Positions 8,682-17,917 of a DNA stretch of 64,000 nucleotides are shown one piece after another. The translations under genes and the position numbers were made by a program. Location of the stretch: assembly GCA_030637745.1 (NCBI GenBank), contig DAOWFX010000127.1, forward strand, positions 4,759-68,758, written 5' to 3'. The stretch's first letter is position 1. Each line of letters opens with the position of its first letter. The notes under the pieces are model-generated. The model was given only the letters and a program-made list of their open reading frames with translations. It was not told where the DNA came from and ran no database searches. The DNA comes from JAGLOK01 sp023139005. Its GTDB lineage: Bacteria > Bacillota > Clostridia > Christensenellales > UMGS416.

Positions 8682-9824
8682 ATGATGAAATATTTATCCA
8701 TGCTTGTAGCTGTCGTGCTGATATTTTCCGCATGTACTATAAGAGATGCGCAACTTCCTGAAAAGGCGATTGAAAATAACATCCAGACCAAGCTTGATGC
8801 ATTGAGTACTGATGACTTAGATTTATATTTGTCAACCGTCACTAAAGATAATGAATATTACTACAATGAGCAGGGCAGATGGTTCAAGGAGATGACCAAT
8901 GGGAAGATTCAAGACATCCAAATAGAGATTGAGAAAATTCTCATTAAAGATGATACAACCGCTGTTGTGAGCATTATTCAAAAACATGTTATGGATAAAG
9001 TGTATGACTTTAATTATCCATTGTTATTTAAGAAAGAAAATGATCAGTGGGTGGACAGTGGCTATAACTTCAATATCATGGACAAAGGTCAATATGTCCT
9101 CAAATATATGGACGGTGAAACGCAGGCAGATGAATTTGGTGTGATGATGGATATGGTTTATGAAAACATCAAAACTATCTATGAAGAAAGCCCAGATGAG
9201 CAGTATGAACTCAAGCTATTTAATGACCAGGAACTACTAAGGCAACGTACCGTTCCCTCAAACGGATGGCTCTTTACCGGATGGGCAGAGCCTAATGAAT
9301 CGCTCAAAATATACACAGGACATGAGGGCTATGACGGATATCCGGGGGTGCTTCAGCATGAAATGGCGCATCATATCACCATCAACATCTGCAACAATAA
9401 TCTGCCGGTATGGATGTTTGAAGGCATTGCAATGCATGATGGGAGTGCCTACTACGGAAACAGCAAATCAGGATTACTTGCAAACATCACTAAAGAGCAG
9501 GTACAGCTATCGATTGCATATCTAGAGTCAGTAGATATGAGCACTGCAGAGACAGCAGTTGTGCGTGCCTTCTACAATGCATCGTATATGTATATGGTAT
9601 ATATTACAGAAAACTATGGACATGACAAGCTAATGGCGCTCTTTTATGAAGCGGGGAAAAAGCCATTCAACGACTCTGTGACGAATCCACAATTTGAAAT
9701 AAACAATATAGAAACTATGAAGGAAGTGCTACAAGATATACTTGGCATTTCAAAAGATACTCTCTCACAAGATTATATGGAGTGGCTTGACATAACAGAT
9801 TTCTTTGAAAAAGACCATGGGTAA
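8682..9824 (+). CDS. Lipoprotein with gluzincin-type zinc metallopeptidase signature
   Basis: A 380-residue predicted lipoprotein: signal peptide of about 18 residues ending in the lipobox FSAC, so it should be anchored outside the membrane. The N-terminal half (about 30-150) looks like an NTF2-like/DUF-type domain. The C-terminal half has HEMAHH (His226, Glu227, His230) followed about 20 residues later by MFEGIAMH, whose Glu is the probable third zinc ligand, as in gluzincin peptidases that share the pattern HExxH...EGxA. ATG 8685 is an equally possible start. Substrate unknown. No operon partner; the next gene is convergent. Confidence 0.65.
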   Translation: MMKYLSMLVAVVLIFSACTIRDAQLPEKAIENNIQTKLDALSTDDLDLYLSTVTKDNEYYYNEQGRWFKEMTNGKIQDIQIEIEKILIKDDTTAVVSIIQKHVMDKVYDFNYPLLFKKENDQWVDSGYNFNIMDKGQYVLKYMDGETQADEFGVMMDMVYENIKTIYEESPDEQYELKLFNDQELLRQRTVPSNGWLFTGWAEPNESLKIYTGHEGYDGYPGVLQHEMAHHITINICNNNLPVWMFEGIAMHDGSAYYGNSKSGLLANITKEQVQLSIAYLESVDMSTAETAVVRAFYNASYMYMVYITENYGHDKLMALFYEAGKKPFNDSVTNPQFEINNIETMKEVLQDILGISKDTLSQDYMEWLDITDFFEKDHG

Positions 9825-9841
9825 GTATATAAACTTATTAT

Positions 9842-12736
9842 TTATCCTAAGAAGTCTTGTTGAATCATGTTTTGGAAGTCATCGATTTCTTTGAAACACT
9901 CTCTTAGTACAACTTCTTCAAGCTCGCTCAATTGATCGGGGTCTATCCAGTTGTCTATCTGTTGGTTTTTCTTAATAGCAAGCGCTTGGTTCCATAACCT
10001 AAGTCGCATCAGTGTTTCATAGGCTAAAACAATATCGCGGTGCTTGGAGTCTAAGATGATTCCTAAGCCTTTGATCGCATCAAGTTGCAGAAGTGTGTTT
10101 GATTCTTGAATGGTATTTTTCAATGCATAAAGCCTTGCAAATGTGACAATCGCCATAGCAGGAGTTTTCACATCTATCCTTCCAGGATGATCTTTTCCTC
10201 CAGAGGTCATGATGTTTCCAAATAACCTAAAAGGCGTCTTGAAAATCAATGCATTTTGAGCGATTTGTGTTAAGAAAAAAGGTGTTTCATTGATTTCTGA
10301 ATAGATAAATTCACGTAACTCTGATGCTATTTCTGCATCCCCTGATACTGTACGAAAATCGAACAGAATGCTAAACTCTATAACCTGCTGTGGTTCGGAA
10401 TTACGTATCCACTCTGTAAAGTATGATTTCCAGATAGATAAGGGTTTACACCACTCGGGGTTACTTGCAATCTTCTTGCCTGTGCACTTTTCAAACCCTG
10501 CAAGCTCCAATGCATCACACACAATGGTTGCAAGCCTTAAAAAATATGCTTGAACAACTTCTTTGTCCTCGTCTCCTGTAAGCGTATATACGATTGCATT
10601 GTCTTGGTCGCTAAATAATGTTTGCGATTGCCTTCCATGACTTCCAAGTGCCATGAAAGCAAAGGGTGCGGGTGGTTTCCCGATTTCATCGATACTGAGC
10701 TTAATAATTTTCTGTGTTGTTAAATCAGATATTACTGATATCATGTATGCAATTGCGATAGAAGACGTACCGTTTTCAAGTAAAGATACTACAAGGTCCG
10801 ACTTCTTGTTGCTCAATGTTACGACTTCATCTACATTGTATGCGTTCTTGATAGAATCAGCGAGGTCGGTAGCTAGGCTATTGGGTATGTGTAAAAGACG
10901 ATTTAGGGCAACATGCGCACCGGTGTGTTCTGTTAGATCAACTGAGCGCCGAACTAATATCATGAATCCAGACTGAGCATTGTTGAGCCCACTTTTTACT
11001 GAAAGATGGCAGCTAAGTAGTGTGCCATCGCATCGTCTGATGACACCGTTTATACCACCTGAAGAATCATTTTCATTGCTTGCAGCCAGTGACTTTAGCC
11101 ATTGTTTGTTGGCTTTTAGTTGCGGAAAAATATCCTGAAGATTCAATAGTTCAATCTTATCCGGTGTGCATCCAAGAAGCTCATACATCACGGTATTTGC
11201 ATATCGACATCGTCCATCAAAAATGAATAAAGCACCCTCTGTTGCAGCTTCGCTTAATGCTTGATAACGATCTACCGACTCTAGTAGTAACTTTTCTGCT
11301 TCCTCACGAGACTGCTCGAGCAACATGCCTTGTCTTATAAGGTAGATCAAAAGAAGAAGAACAATTGAAATGACAGCTAAAGAGATCTTTACAATATAGC
11401 TTCTAAGGTTTGCTATCTCTGCTTGTACATCATTGATGTATATACCCGTTCCGATTATCCATTCCCATGGCTCAAATAGCCGGATGTATGATTCTTTTGG
11501 CTCAAGTCTGTCTGTGTCATCTTTCCATTGCCATACATAGCTGAAATATCCTTCACCTTTTTCCAATACAAGATTTGAAAATTCGACGAATATTTTAGTA
11601 CCCTGTGCATCTTCAAAATCGGACACATCCTGATTGTTTAAATCTGTTCTATAGGGGTGCATTAATATTCGAGGTGAAGTATCTTGTATCCAAAAATAGT
11701 CCTTATTTTCAGTACCATAGCGCATTGCAGCAATACGATTTTTGGCCATTGTTTGAGCTTGATCCAAGGTGAAGTCGCCGCTTTTTACTTCCTGTGCAGA
11801 TTCATTGAGTACACCCCATGCAACTTGCGTCAGCTGACGTATATTTTCACGCTTTCTATCCATTAGAGTGTTTTCAAAATAGGGGAGTAAAAAAGCAAAT
11901 AATGCGATGATGAATAGCGCCAAAGATAAAAAGGCGGGCAAGAAAATATTGAGTATAAAAGAAAACCATTTATTTTTTGGTTTTTTCAGATATAAATTGG
12001 TTTGAAGCGCTGTTTCTTGATCTAGATTTGACGATGTTTTAAGTAATGCATTACGAAAAGAATTCCATTGTTTTGCGGTAATGGTTGTACCCGGAGTTTC
12101 TTTTTGTGCGTGATAATCACTTCCTGCTGTGGCTATTAGCGCATACTTTTCTGCCAGTTGCAACACTTCATTGTTCTCTTCGGTGGTGTTTCTTTCATAG
12201 AGTGCTTCGATTGCATCCAGTTCCAACTTATGCAATTCTTTAATCAATACTTTTAGCTTTCTTCTATCCGGTTCTGTCTGCAAGGGATGTGCTAATGAGA
12301 CAATACCGCCTGCATTGTGCACAAGCTCAATGATTTCACCCGCAGTTAAAAAGCTATGTAATGTTGTATAACGCGTAACGTCATTATTGTTTTTCTTCTT
12401 GGTGAAAAGAGAATTCAGCTCAGGATTGTCGATATCAAATCCATATGCCAATAGATGAATAAAGTGGTTTTTGTGTTCTGTGGTGATTTCAACACCTGAA
12501 ACAAAGCCTATTGAGTACTTTGCGAGTGCCAGACGAAAAGATGGCAATCCAGAAAGTGTGTTGTGATCGACAAGTGATGCATATTTGATGTCGGCATCGT
12601 GCAAGTTTTTTGCAATTTCTTCAGGGGACATGTTGCCATCGCTAAATGTTGAATGGCAGTGCATATCTACATGAATATGACTGAAATTTGCCTCATCCCA
12701 TATTGAATTTAGAGCTTGTTGCTGTTTGTTTGACAT
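9842..12736 (-). CDS. Multidomain membrane receptor: PHP - Cache - PAS - DUF294 nucleotidyltransferase
   Basis: A 964-residue protein with AAGGAT before its ATG. Domains in order: PHP phosphoesterase (about 20-225: DMHCHSTFSDG, DHNT, GVEI, SLAHP, GSDYH, all metal-site motifs present); membrane segment (257-286); extracellular single Cache domain (290-440: KDYFWIQD, LMHPYRTDL, EGYFSYVW, EPWEWIIGTGIYINDV); second membrane segment (446-467); PAS (about 485-600); GlnD-like DUF294 nucleotidyltransferase (about 610-760, GSHGRQSQTLFSDQDN); DUF294 C-terminal helical domain (780-960). Family knowledge suggests that ligand binding outside controls nucleotidyl transfer inside; the PHP domain may remove a nucleotide or phosphate. 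It lies downstream of a symporter pair on the same strand. The exact reaction is not known. Confidence 0.85.
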   Translation of the reverse strand: MSNKQQQALNSIWDEANFSHIHVDMHCHSTFSDGNMSPEEIAKNLHDADIKYASLVDHNTLSGLPSFRLALAKYSIGFVSGVEITTEHKNHFIHLLAYGFDIDNPELNSLFTKKKNNNDVTRYTTLHSFLTAGEIIELVHNAGGIVSLAHPLQTEPDRRKLKVLIKELHKLELDAIEALYERNTTEENNEVLQLAEKYALIATAGSDYHAQKETPGTTITAKQWNSFRNALLKTSSNLDQETALQTNLYLKKPKNKWFSFILNIFLPAFLSLALFIIALFAFLLPYFENTLMDRKRENIRQLTQVAWGVLNESAQEVKSGDFTLDQAQTMAKNRIAAMRYGTENKDYFWIQDTSPRILMHPYRTDLNNQDVSDFEDAQGTKIFVEFSNLVLEKGEGYFSYVWQWKDDTDRLEPKESYIRLFEPWEWIIGTGIYINDVQAEIANLRSYIVKISLAVISIVLLLLIYLIRQGMLLEQSREEAEKLLLESVDRYQALSEAATEGALFIFDGRCRYANTVMYELLGCTPDKIELLNLQDIFPQLKANKQWLKSLAASNENDSSGGINGVIRRCDGTLLSCHLSVKSGLNNAQSGFMILVRRSVDLTEHTGAHVALNRLLHIPNSLATDLADSIKNAYNVDEVVTLSNKKSDLVVSLLENGTSSIAIAYMISVISDLTTQKIIKLSIDEIGKPPAPFAFMALGSHGRQSQTLFSDQDNAIVYTLTGDEDKEVVQAYFLRLATIVCDALELAGFEKCTGKKIASNPEWCKPLSIWKSYFTEWIRNSEPQQVIEFSILFDFRTVSGDAEIASELREFIYSEINETPFFLTQIAQNALIFKTPFRLFGNIMTSGGKDHPGRIDVKTPAMAIVTFARLYALKNTIQESNTLLQLDAIKGLGIILDSKHRDIVLAYETLMRLRLWNQALAIKKNQQIDNWIDPDQLSELEEVVLRECFKEIDDFQNMIQQDFLG

Positions 12737-12833
12737 AACTTAATCCTTGATATACGAAATCATTATAAATATCACAATCTATTGATGTTCAACAAAATCT
12801 TATTTAAACATCCAAACTAAGTATATTATAACA

Positions 12834-13166
12834 TTATTTTTTCATATGAGCATGTCTGCTCAAAATAAATTCAATGAAAAGCTTTGTCCATAGTGTTGTG
12901 CCGACAACTGCTGTCCATATCTCATAGTCGAGTCCAACGATGATTACAAGAAGAATCATTGCTGCAAATATGAGACCTGCAATGAGATTAATTGCTAAAG
13001 AAAAGATGGCATACTTTTTAGGATTTTCGGGAGGGAGTCCTTTTTTGAGTGCGACATAGGAATAGTCTTTCTTGATGCCGATAAGCCACGCTCTCCTTAA
13101 CCAGAAAATTGAAAGTGGAAACAATCCCAAGAACATTAACCTAGTTAATACTACATATATATTCAT
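12834..13166 (-). CDS. Small membrane protein of unknown function
   Basis: A 110-residue protein with two or three hydrophobic segments (about 5-23, 55-78 and 83-100) and a basic tail. AAAGAAAG precedes the ATG. I recognise no family. It sits between the symporter and the large sensor on the same strand, 97 bp before the sensor, so it may be co-transcribed with it. Confidence 0.55.
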   Translation of the reverse strand: MNIYVVLTRLMFLGLFPLSIFWLRRAWLIGIKKDYSYVALKKGLPPENPKKYAIFSLAINLIAGLIFAAMILLVIIVGLDYEIWTAVVGTTLWTKLFIEFILSRHAHMKK

Positions 13167-13187
13167 ATAACTTTCTTTCTATAAATA

Positions 13188-13217
13188 ACAGTGCAGATAC
13201 ATAGGTATCTGCACTGT
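13188..13217 (-). terminator. Perfect hairpin after the symporter gene
   Basis: Perfect 13-bp stem (13188-13200 with 13205-13217) and a 4-nt loop, 21 bp after the symporter stop. The downstream minus-strand sequence is T/A-rich but lacks a clean T-run, so it may be a partial terminator or mRNA stabiliser separating symporter and sensor transcripts. Confidence 0.55.
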
Positions 13218-13238
13218 CATAATATAACTAATTTTTTA

Positions 13239-15041
13239 TTATTCTGTACCCTTTGCTTTTGCTGTACGAGGAATACGAACAGCTTGAACCAACTCCTGCA
13301 CTTCCAGAGGTGGATCTTTTGTGAATTTGCTGACTACGATTGCAACAATAAAGTTTACAAATGCGCCAACGGCTCCAAATGCTTCAGGTGAAATGCCAAA
13401 GAAGAAGTTGGGTCCGCCAAAAGCATCTGTATACTGTGTGCCCTGTATGAAGAATATGCCTTTGTGTGCAAACACATAGAACAATGTTATGAATAGACCT
13501 GTAAGCATACCTGAGATAGCCCCATACTTATTCATCTTGATTGAGAAGATACCGAGCATGAGTGCAGGGAATAGTGTCGATGCTGCTATACCAAAGGCTA
13601 GCGCCACCGTCCCCGCTGCAAATCCCGGAGGATTCAACCCCAACCATCCTGCAAATACTACCGAAAGAGCCATGGCGATTTTGCCTACCAATAGTTCCTG
13701 TTTATCGGTTATTTTTGGAGCAAATATGTTTTTAACAAGGTCATGAGATATAGCAGATGATATCGCCATGAGTAGTCCACCTGCTGTTGATAGTGCAGCT
13801 GCCAAGCCACCTGCTGCAACCAAAGCGATTATCCAGTTTGGCAACATTGCAATCTCTGGGTTTGCAAGCACAATGATATCATTATTAACTGTAAGCTCAT
13901 TGCCTTCCCAGCCTGCTTCGCTAGCACTTGCAAGTACTGATGCATCTTCTGTTTCATCATTATAATACTGGATTCTTCCATCATTATTCTTGTCTTCCCA
14001 CGCCAGTAGTCCTGTATTTTCCCAGCGCTTCATCCAGTCGGGACGTTCATCACCCTTGAGGCTGGATTCTTCTGCAAATATGTCAGCACTTTGTTCGATG
14101 CCTGAATTGACTGTTGTGTGAAGATTGTATCTTGCCATTGCTGCAACAGCAGGAGCTGTTGTATATAAAAGAGCAATGAATACCAATGCCCACAGCGCAG
14201 ATTTACGTGCTGCTGAGACTGTGGAAACTGTGAAGAATCTCATGATAACATGTGGCAGACCTGCGGTTCCTATCATGAGTGAAAGAGTAAACAATACCAT
14301 GTTCAGCTTAGACCCCGTACCCGTTGTCGTATATTCATTGAATCCGAGATCGGTTACAATCTGGTTTAGGCGAGCAAGAAGCTCAGTGCTTGAGCCTACC
14401 ATTTTTGAACCTAGACCAAGTTGAGGAATGGGATTGCCTGTAAGTTGTAATGAAATAAAGATTGCGGGTATTGTATATGCCATGATTAAGACAACATATT
14501 GTGCAACTTGAGCGTATGTGATGCCTTTCATGCCACCGAATACAGCATATGCAAATACAACTGCCATTCCGATGAATATTCCGTTACTGCTGGACACACC
14601 TAAAAAGCGTGAAAAAGCAACACCAACGCCTGTCATCTGACCGACGATATATGTTAGTGATGCAACCAGTAAACAAATAACAGCAACTGCTGAAGCTGAT
14701 TTTGAATAGAATCTGTCTCTTATGAACTGTGGAACTGTGAATTTACCAAATTTCCTTAAGTATGGAGCGAGGAACATTGCAAGAAGCACGAAGCCACCTG
14801 TCCAACCCATTAGAAATACGCTTCCGCCGTAGCCCATGAAGGATATCATTCCTGCCATAGAGATGAAAGATGCTGCAGACATCCAGCCTGCTGCTGTAGC
14901 CATTCCATTGGTAATCGGGTGTACATTTCCTCCAGCAACGTAAAAGTCGCTTGTTGATTTTGCGCGTGACCATATTGCAATACCTATATATAATGCAAAA
15001 GTTATGCCAACTACTAGATAAATTGTTGTTTGTAGACTCAT
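13239..15041 (-). CDS. Sodium:solute symporter, SSS family (VC_2705/ActP-like subgroup)
   Basis: A 600-residue membrane transporter of the sodium:solute symporter family with about 13 hydrophobic segments; the N-terminus (SDFYVAGGNVHPITNGMATAAGWMSAASF) is highly typical. The match is closest in memory to the subgroup that always pairs with a DUF4212 small subunit and is thought to carry acetate, pyruvate or other small carboxylates. A hydrophilic loop of about 75 residues near 325-390 contains an acidic DKNNDGRIQYYNDE stretch. It overlaps the DUF4212 gene by 4 bp. The transported solute is inference. Confidence 0.9.
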   Translation of the reverse strand: MSLQTTIYLVVGITFALYIGIAIWSRAKSTSDFYVAGGNVHPITNGMATAAGWMSAASFISMAGMISFMGYGGSVFLMGWTGGFVLLAMFLAPYLRKFGKFTVPQFIRDRFYSKSASAVAVICLLVASLTYIVGQMTGVGVAFSRFLGVSSSNGIFIGMAVVFAYAVFGGMKGITYAQVAQYVVLIMAYTIPAIFISLQLTGNPIPQLGLGSKMVGSSTELLARLNQIVTDLGFNEYTTTGTGSKLNMVLFTLSLMIGTAGLPHVIMRFFTVSTVSAARKSALWALVFIALLYTTAPAVAAMARYNLHTTVNSGIEQSADIFAEESSLKGDERPDWMKRWENTGLLAWEDKNNDGRIQYYNDETEDASVLASASEAGWEGNELTVNNDIIVLANPEIAMLPNWIIALVAAGGLAAALSTAGGLLMAISSAISHDLVKNIFAPKITDKQELLVGKIAMALSVVFAGWLGLNPPGFAAGTVALAFGIAASTLFPALMLGIFSIKMNKYGAISGMLTGLFITLFYVFAHKGIFFIQGTQYTDAFGGPNFFFGISPEAFGAVGAFVNFIVAIVVSKFTKDPPLEVQELVQAVRIPRTAKAKGTE

Positions 15042-15322
15042 TTTTCATTACCCCCATCAATATTTTCATGAACGTCATATTTTTTGTCTATTTTGCCCAT
15101 GAAGAATAGATAGACGAGAATAAGTATTACATAAACATAAATTGAACCCTGCTGTGCAAACCAAAAACCTAAGGGGTAGCCTCCCAGACTAAATTTGTTG
15201 AGAAACTCTACAAATATAATGCTTGCGCCAAATGAAACGGTTATCCATACAACTAGGATAGCGCCCAATAATTTAAGCGTAGCAAACCAATAGGCTTTGC
15301 TTTTTGTTAATTCCTTTGCCAT
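15038..15322 (-). CDS. DUF4212 symporter small subunit
   Basis: A 94-residue protein with two membrane segments (about 14-36 and 55-75) and the conserved FGASIIFVEFLNKFSLGGYPLGFWFAQQGS block of the DUF4212 family, known as the small partner of SSS symporters. GAAGGTGA precedes the ATG. It is the first gene of the symporter operon and overlaps the large subunit by 4 bp, so the two are made together. Confidence 0.88.
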   Translation of the reverse strand: MAKELTKSKAYWFATLKLLGAILVVWITVSFGASIIFVEFLNKFSLGGYPLGFWFAQQGSIYVYVILILVYLFFMGKIDKKYDVHENIDGGNEK

Positions 15323-15745
15323 TCACCTTCACCTTCTTCTATTTATTTATATAAACCCAAAAATTTTTGGAAATTATATCAAAGTTATTAACTAGTATAT
15401 TGAAAACAAATACTTTGGAGCGTTATTGTGTTTTAAGATAAAGGTAACAGCTCGAAATTGTAGTAAAATCATGCTTTATCATTTGGGAGTAGACTTCAGT
15501 AAAGCAAGTTTCACTATATACATATATATTTTATCAATATTACTTAACATATTAAGTCTTTAGTAAAGCACTGTCAAGCTTTCCGGTATAAAAAAGTTGT
15601 ATAAAAAAGCACATATTAATGGATTCTTATATTGTTTGTATTTGCACAATCTAAATCAAGCGATGCTTAATGATTTGTGATAGTATTAAATTATGAAAAA
15701 GAACAATAATCAGCAGAAACAAATATGTACAGATGCGATGATTAA
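15323..15745 (+). other. 423-bp intergenic region
   Basis: AT-rich gap between the symporter operon and the hisJ-like gene. It should carry the promoter of the symporter operon, but I could not assign one with confidence. A 28-codon frame (15693-15779, plus strand) runs into the 3' end of the hisJ-like gene without a ribosome binding site. Nothing else is supported. Confidence 0.4.
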
Positions 15746-16513
15746 TTACATCAATGAACACTTGATGGGTCTTCGTTGAACATAGATAACATTTTGTAGA
15801 TTGCCTGATATGAGGGAGCGTGCATGCTGGTAGCCTGCACCAAGCTCTTGCACACTGTGGGCATCTGAGCCAAAGGTAACATATCTTCCACCTGCTTGCT
15901 TGTAGATATCAAGCAAGGCTTTGTCAGGCATGGAGCAATCGAGTCCTTGTCTGAGTGTTGAAGTATTGATCTCCATTGCAATGTTATTGCGTATCATTTT
16001 CTTGCATACGCTAATGATGGACTTTTCTGAGTATAAAAGCTCTCCGTAGTATCTTTTGGGAAAATCAAAGTGTGCAAGGCTATCAAACCCACCAAAGGAT
16101 ACCGCTGCATATACTTCCTGCCAATATCTATTGAATGCTGTTTTTGCAGAAATATTGCTTTTTTTCATTTTTGTGGGAAAGAGATCATCAACCCAAAAAT
16201 GAATGCTACCGAGGATGAAATCGTATGGCATCTTTTGATACATTTCAAATTCTTTTGGATAAACGTGTGGCTCTGAAAACTCCACACCACACAACAAGGT
16301 AAGATTATCTACATATTTTTCTTTGAGAGGATTGAATTCTTTAAAAAAGAGTGAAGCATCATAATATCCATAGCCATAGTCCGCTTTGTTAAAATCAATA
16401 TGATCTGTAAAGCAGATGTACTCCAAGCCCAATTCAACCGCTTTTTTGCAGTAGCTGTCAAGACTTGTCTTGGAATCACAAGAATGATGGGTATGGATAT
16501 GTAAATCATGCAT
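15746..16513 (-). CDS. Histidinol-phosphatase, PHP family (HisJ/HisK-like)
   Basis: A 255-residue PHP phosphatase: MHDLHIHTHHSCDS at the N-terminus, FTDHID, GVEFSEPH, ILGSIHF, HFDFPKRY and GSDAHS give the complete trinuclear metal site. Length and motifs match HisJ-type histidinol-phosphatases, which make L-histidinol in histidine synthesis. No other his gene is near, so another small phosphate ester is possible. TTGGAG precedes the ATG. It is a second, free-standing PHP enzyme close to the PHP-containing receptor, but is too different to be a duplicate. Confidence 0.75.
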   Translation of the reverse strand: MHDLHIHTHHSCDSKTSLDSYCKKAVELGLEYICFTDHIDFNKADYGYGYYDASLFFKEFNPLKEKYVDNLTLLCGVEFSEPHVYPKEFEMYQKMPYDFILGSIHFWVDDLFPTKMKKSNISAKTAFNRYWQEVYAAVSFGGFDSLAHFDFPKRYYGELLYSEKSIISVCKKMIRNNIAMEINTSTLRQGLDCSMPDKALLDIYKQAGGRYVTFGSDAHSVQELGAGYQHARSLISGNLQNVIYVQRRPIKCSLM

Positions 16514-16557
16514 CGTGGTGCTCCAATAAATCTAACATTTGATATATCATAGCATAA

Positions 16558-16587
16558 AAAAAGACGAAGTATACACTCCGTCTTTTT
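16558..16587 (-). terminator. Intrinsic terminator
   Basis: AAAAAGACG (16558-16566) pairs with CGTCTTTTT (16579-16587). With A- and T-runs on both sides it can act for the minus-strand gene at 16604-16822, whose stop it follows. Confidence 0.8.
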
Positions 16588-16603
16588 ATGATTGTGTTTG
16601 GCT

Positions 16604-16822
16604 TTATCCTTTTGTTGCTGCGAGTACGATAAACACAACGCACGCTACAGCCATAATTACAGCCATGACCAGGCTAAGTTTGATTGCACCCTCATCAGTC
16701 ATTTTTTTACCCATTTTCATTTTAACAATCTTGATAAGTCCAGGTGACTTTTTAAGAGCAAGCCCTCCAACTGCCACAGCATAGATTCCAGTTAGTAATG
16801 CGCCTATTGCCCATCCGTTCAT
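16604..16822 (-). CDS. Small two-helix membrane protein, unknown
   Basis: A 72-residue protein with two hydrophobic segments (about 3-23 and 47-68) around a basic stretch (KIVKMKMGKKMTDEG). AAAGGAG lies at good spacing before the ATG and a terminator follows, which supports a real gene. I do not recognise the family. It lies 78 bp downstream of the ABC exporter operon on the same strand. Confidence 0.6.
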   Translation of the reverse strand: MNGWAIGALLTGIYAVAVGGLALKKSPGLIKIVKMKMGKKMTDEGAIKLSLVMAVIMAVACVVFIVLAATKG

Positions 16823-16900
16823 AATACTTCTCCTTTCATTAATAAAGTAATCTGATAAGGTTCTATTTATACATATTATACAATGAATATGTAGTAATCT

Positions 16901-17908
16901 CTAGTTTTCTAAGCCTTTTCTGATACGCGGTGCAACATATGCAAATACCAGTGCTGCAATGCCGAGGACAATGGCACTATGCCATAGAAGTTCAAGCCAA
17001 GTAAAGTCTCCATTTAATATCGATAGGTTGCCTTTGTATACCCAATAAAAAGGTGACCAGTACATTACCCACTGCCATTTGGCTGATAAAAACTCGTATC
17101 CTGCAACAGAGGCTGCAAGCGGCAGCATAACCATCTTGGTGCTTGCAACTGCAGTCATTACATCATCGCTGTTCACACCTTCTAGGAATCCGATCATGAT
17201 ACTGATAAGCGATGAGACGAATACGAAGATAAGTAGTTGTAGGAAGTTTACAGTGCCTGCAAGTCCCAATATCAAAACCATGGCACTACACCCTATCAGT
17301 GCAACGAGTATGCCCATGATGCTTTTGCCGAATATCCAAGCTGTCCTTGAAATGGGTGCAACGTTGATTGCGCTAATGGTGTTGTCCATCTTCTCTTCTA
17401 CGATATTGAGTGATATCAGCATGCCTGCAAGTAGACTGGTAAGGAGTATTCCCATGTTGGCCCAAAGGATCTTTGTAGGGGAAGTTTTTACTCCAAAGTC
17501 TTTGATTATCGCTGTTGAGTCTTCAACTTTTCTATCGTACTCTGAGTAAGTTTTTAACAGCTTTGCAAACATCACCACATCTTCAGGTTCATTTCCTTGA
17601 GTGAGGATATAAGCATCTTCACCTTCTCCGACAAAACCTACGATATTATCTCTTCTCAGTACTCTTTTTTCCAGTGAATCGTAGTCTTTGACTTTGGTTA
17701 TTTTTGCAAAGTCTTCAAGGTATGCGATAGTCTCCGTATTTTCGCCTTCGATAAAGACGAGATTTACTGTGGTATCTTCAATACCGGGCGCAAAGGCATT
17801 GACTGCGAATGCGAGTATTATCGGGATGACTATCATGAATAGCGACATGAAATCTCTATAGCTTACATGCAAGTCTCTCTTAAATATTGTTAACGTTTTT
17901 TTAAACAT
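16901..17908 (-). CDS. ABC-2 type exporter permease
   Basis: A 335-residue permease of the ABC-2/YhgE-like layout: one N-terminal membrane segment, a large external domain (about 45-165), then five C-terminal membrane segments from about 170. Together with the next permease and the ATPase it should form a two-permease exporter for a drug, lipid or peptide. It is last in the TetR-ATPase-permease-permease operon. Substrate unknown. Confidence 0.82.
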   Translation of the reverse strand: MFKKTLTIFKRDLHVSYRDFMSLFMIVIPIILAFAVNAFAPGIEDTTVNLVFIEGENTETIAYLEDFAKITKVKDYDSLEKRVLRRDNIVGFVGEGEDAYILTQGNEPEDVVMFAKLLKTYSEYDRKVEDSTAIIKDFGVKTSPTKILWANMGILLTSLLAGMLISLNIVEEKMDNTISAINVAPISRTAWIFGKSIMGILVALIGCSAMVLILGLAGTVNFLQLLIFVFVSSLISIMIGFLEGVNSDDVMTAVASTKMVMLPLAASVAGYEFLSAKWQWVMYWSPFYWVYKGNLSILNGDFTWLELLWHSAIVLGIAALVFAYVAPRIRKGLEN

Positions 17909-17917
17909 GTAGACCTC

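Noticed and set aside
15693..15779. 28-codon frame running into the hisJ-like gene
   Set aside because: No ribosome binding site, overlaps the convergent gene end, and shows no leader-peptide or signal-peptide pattern.
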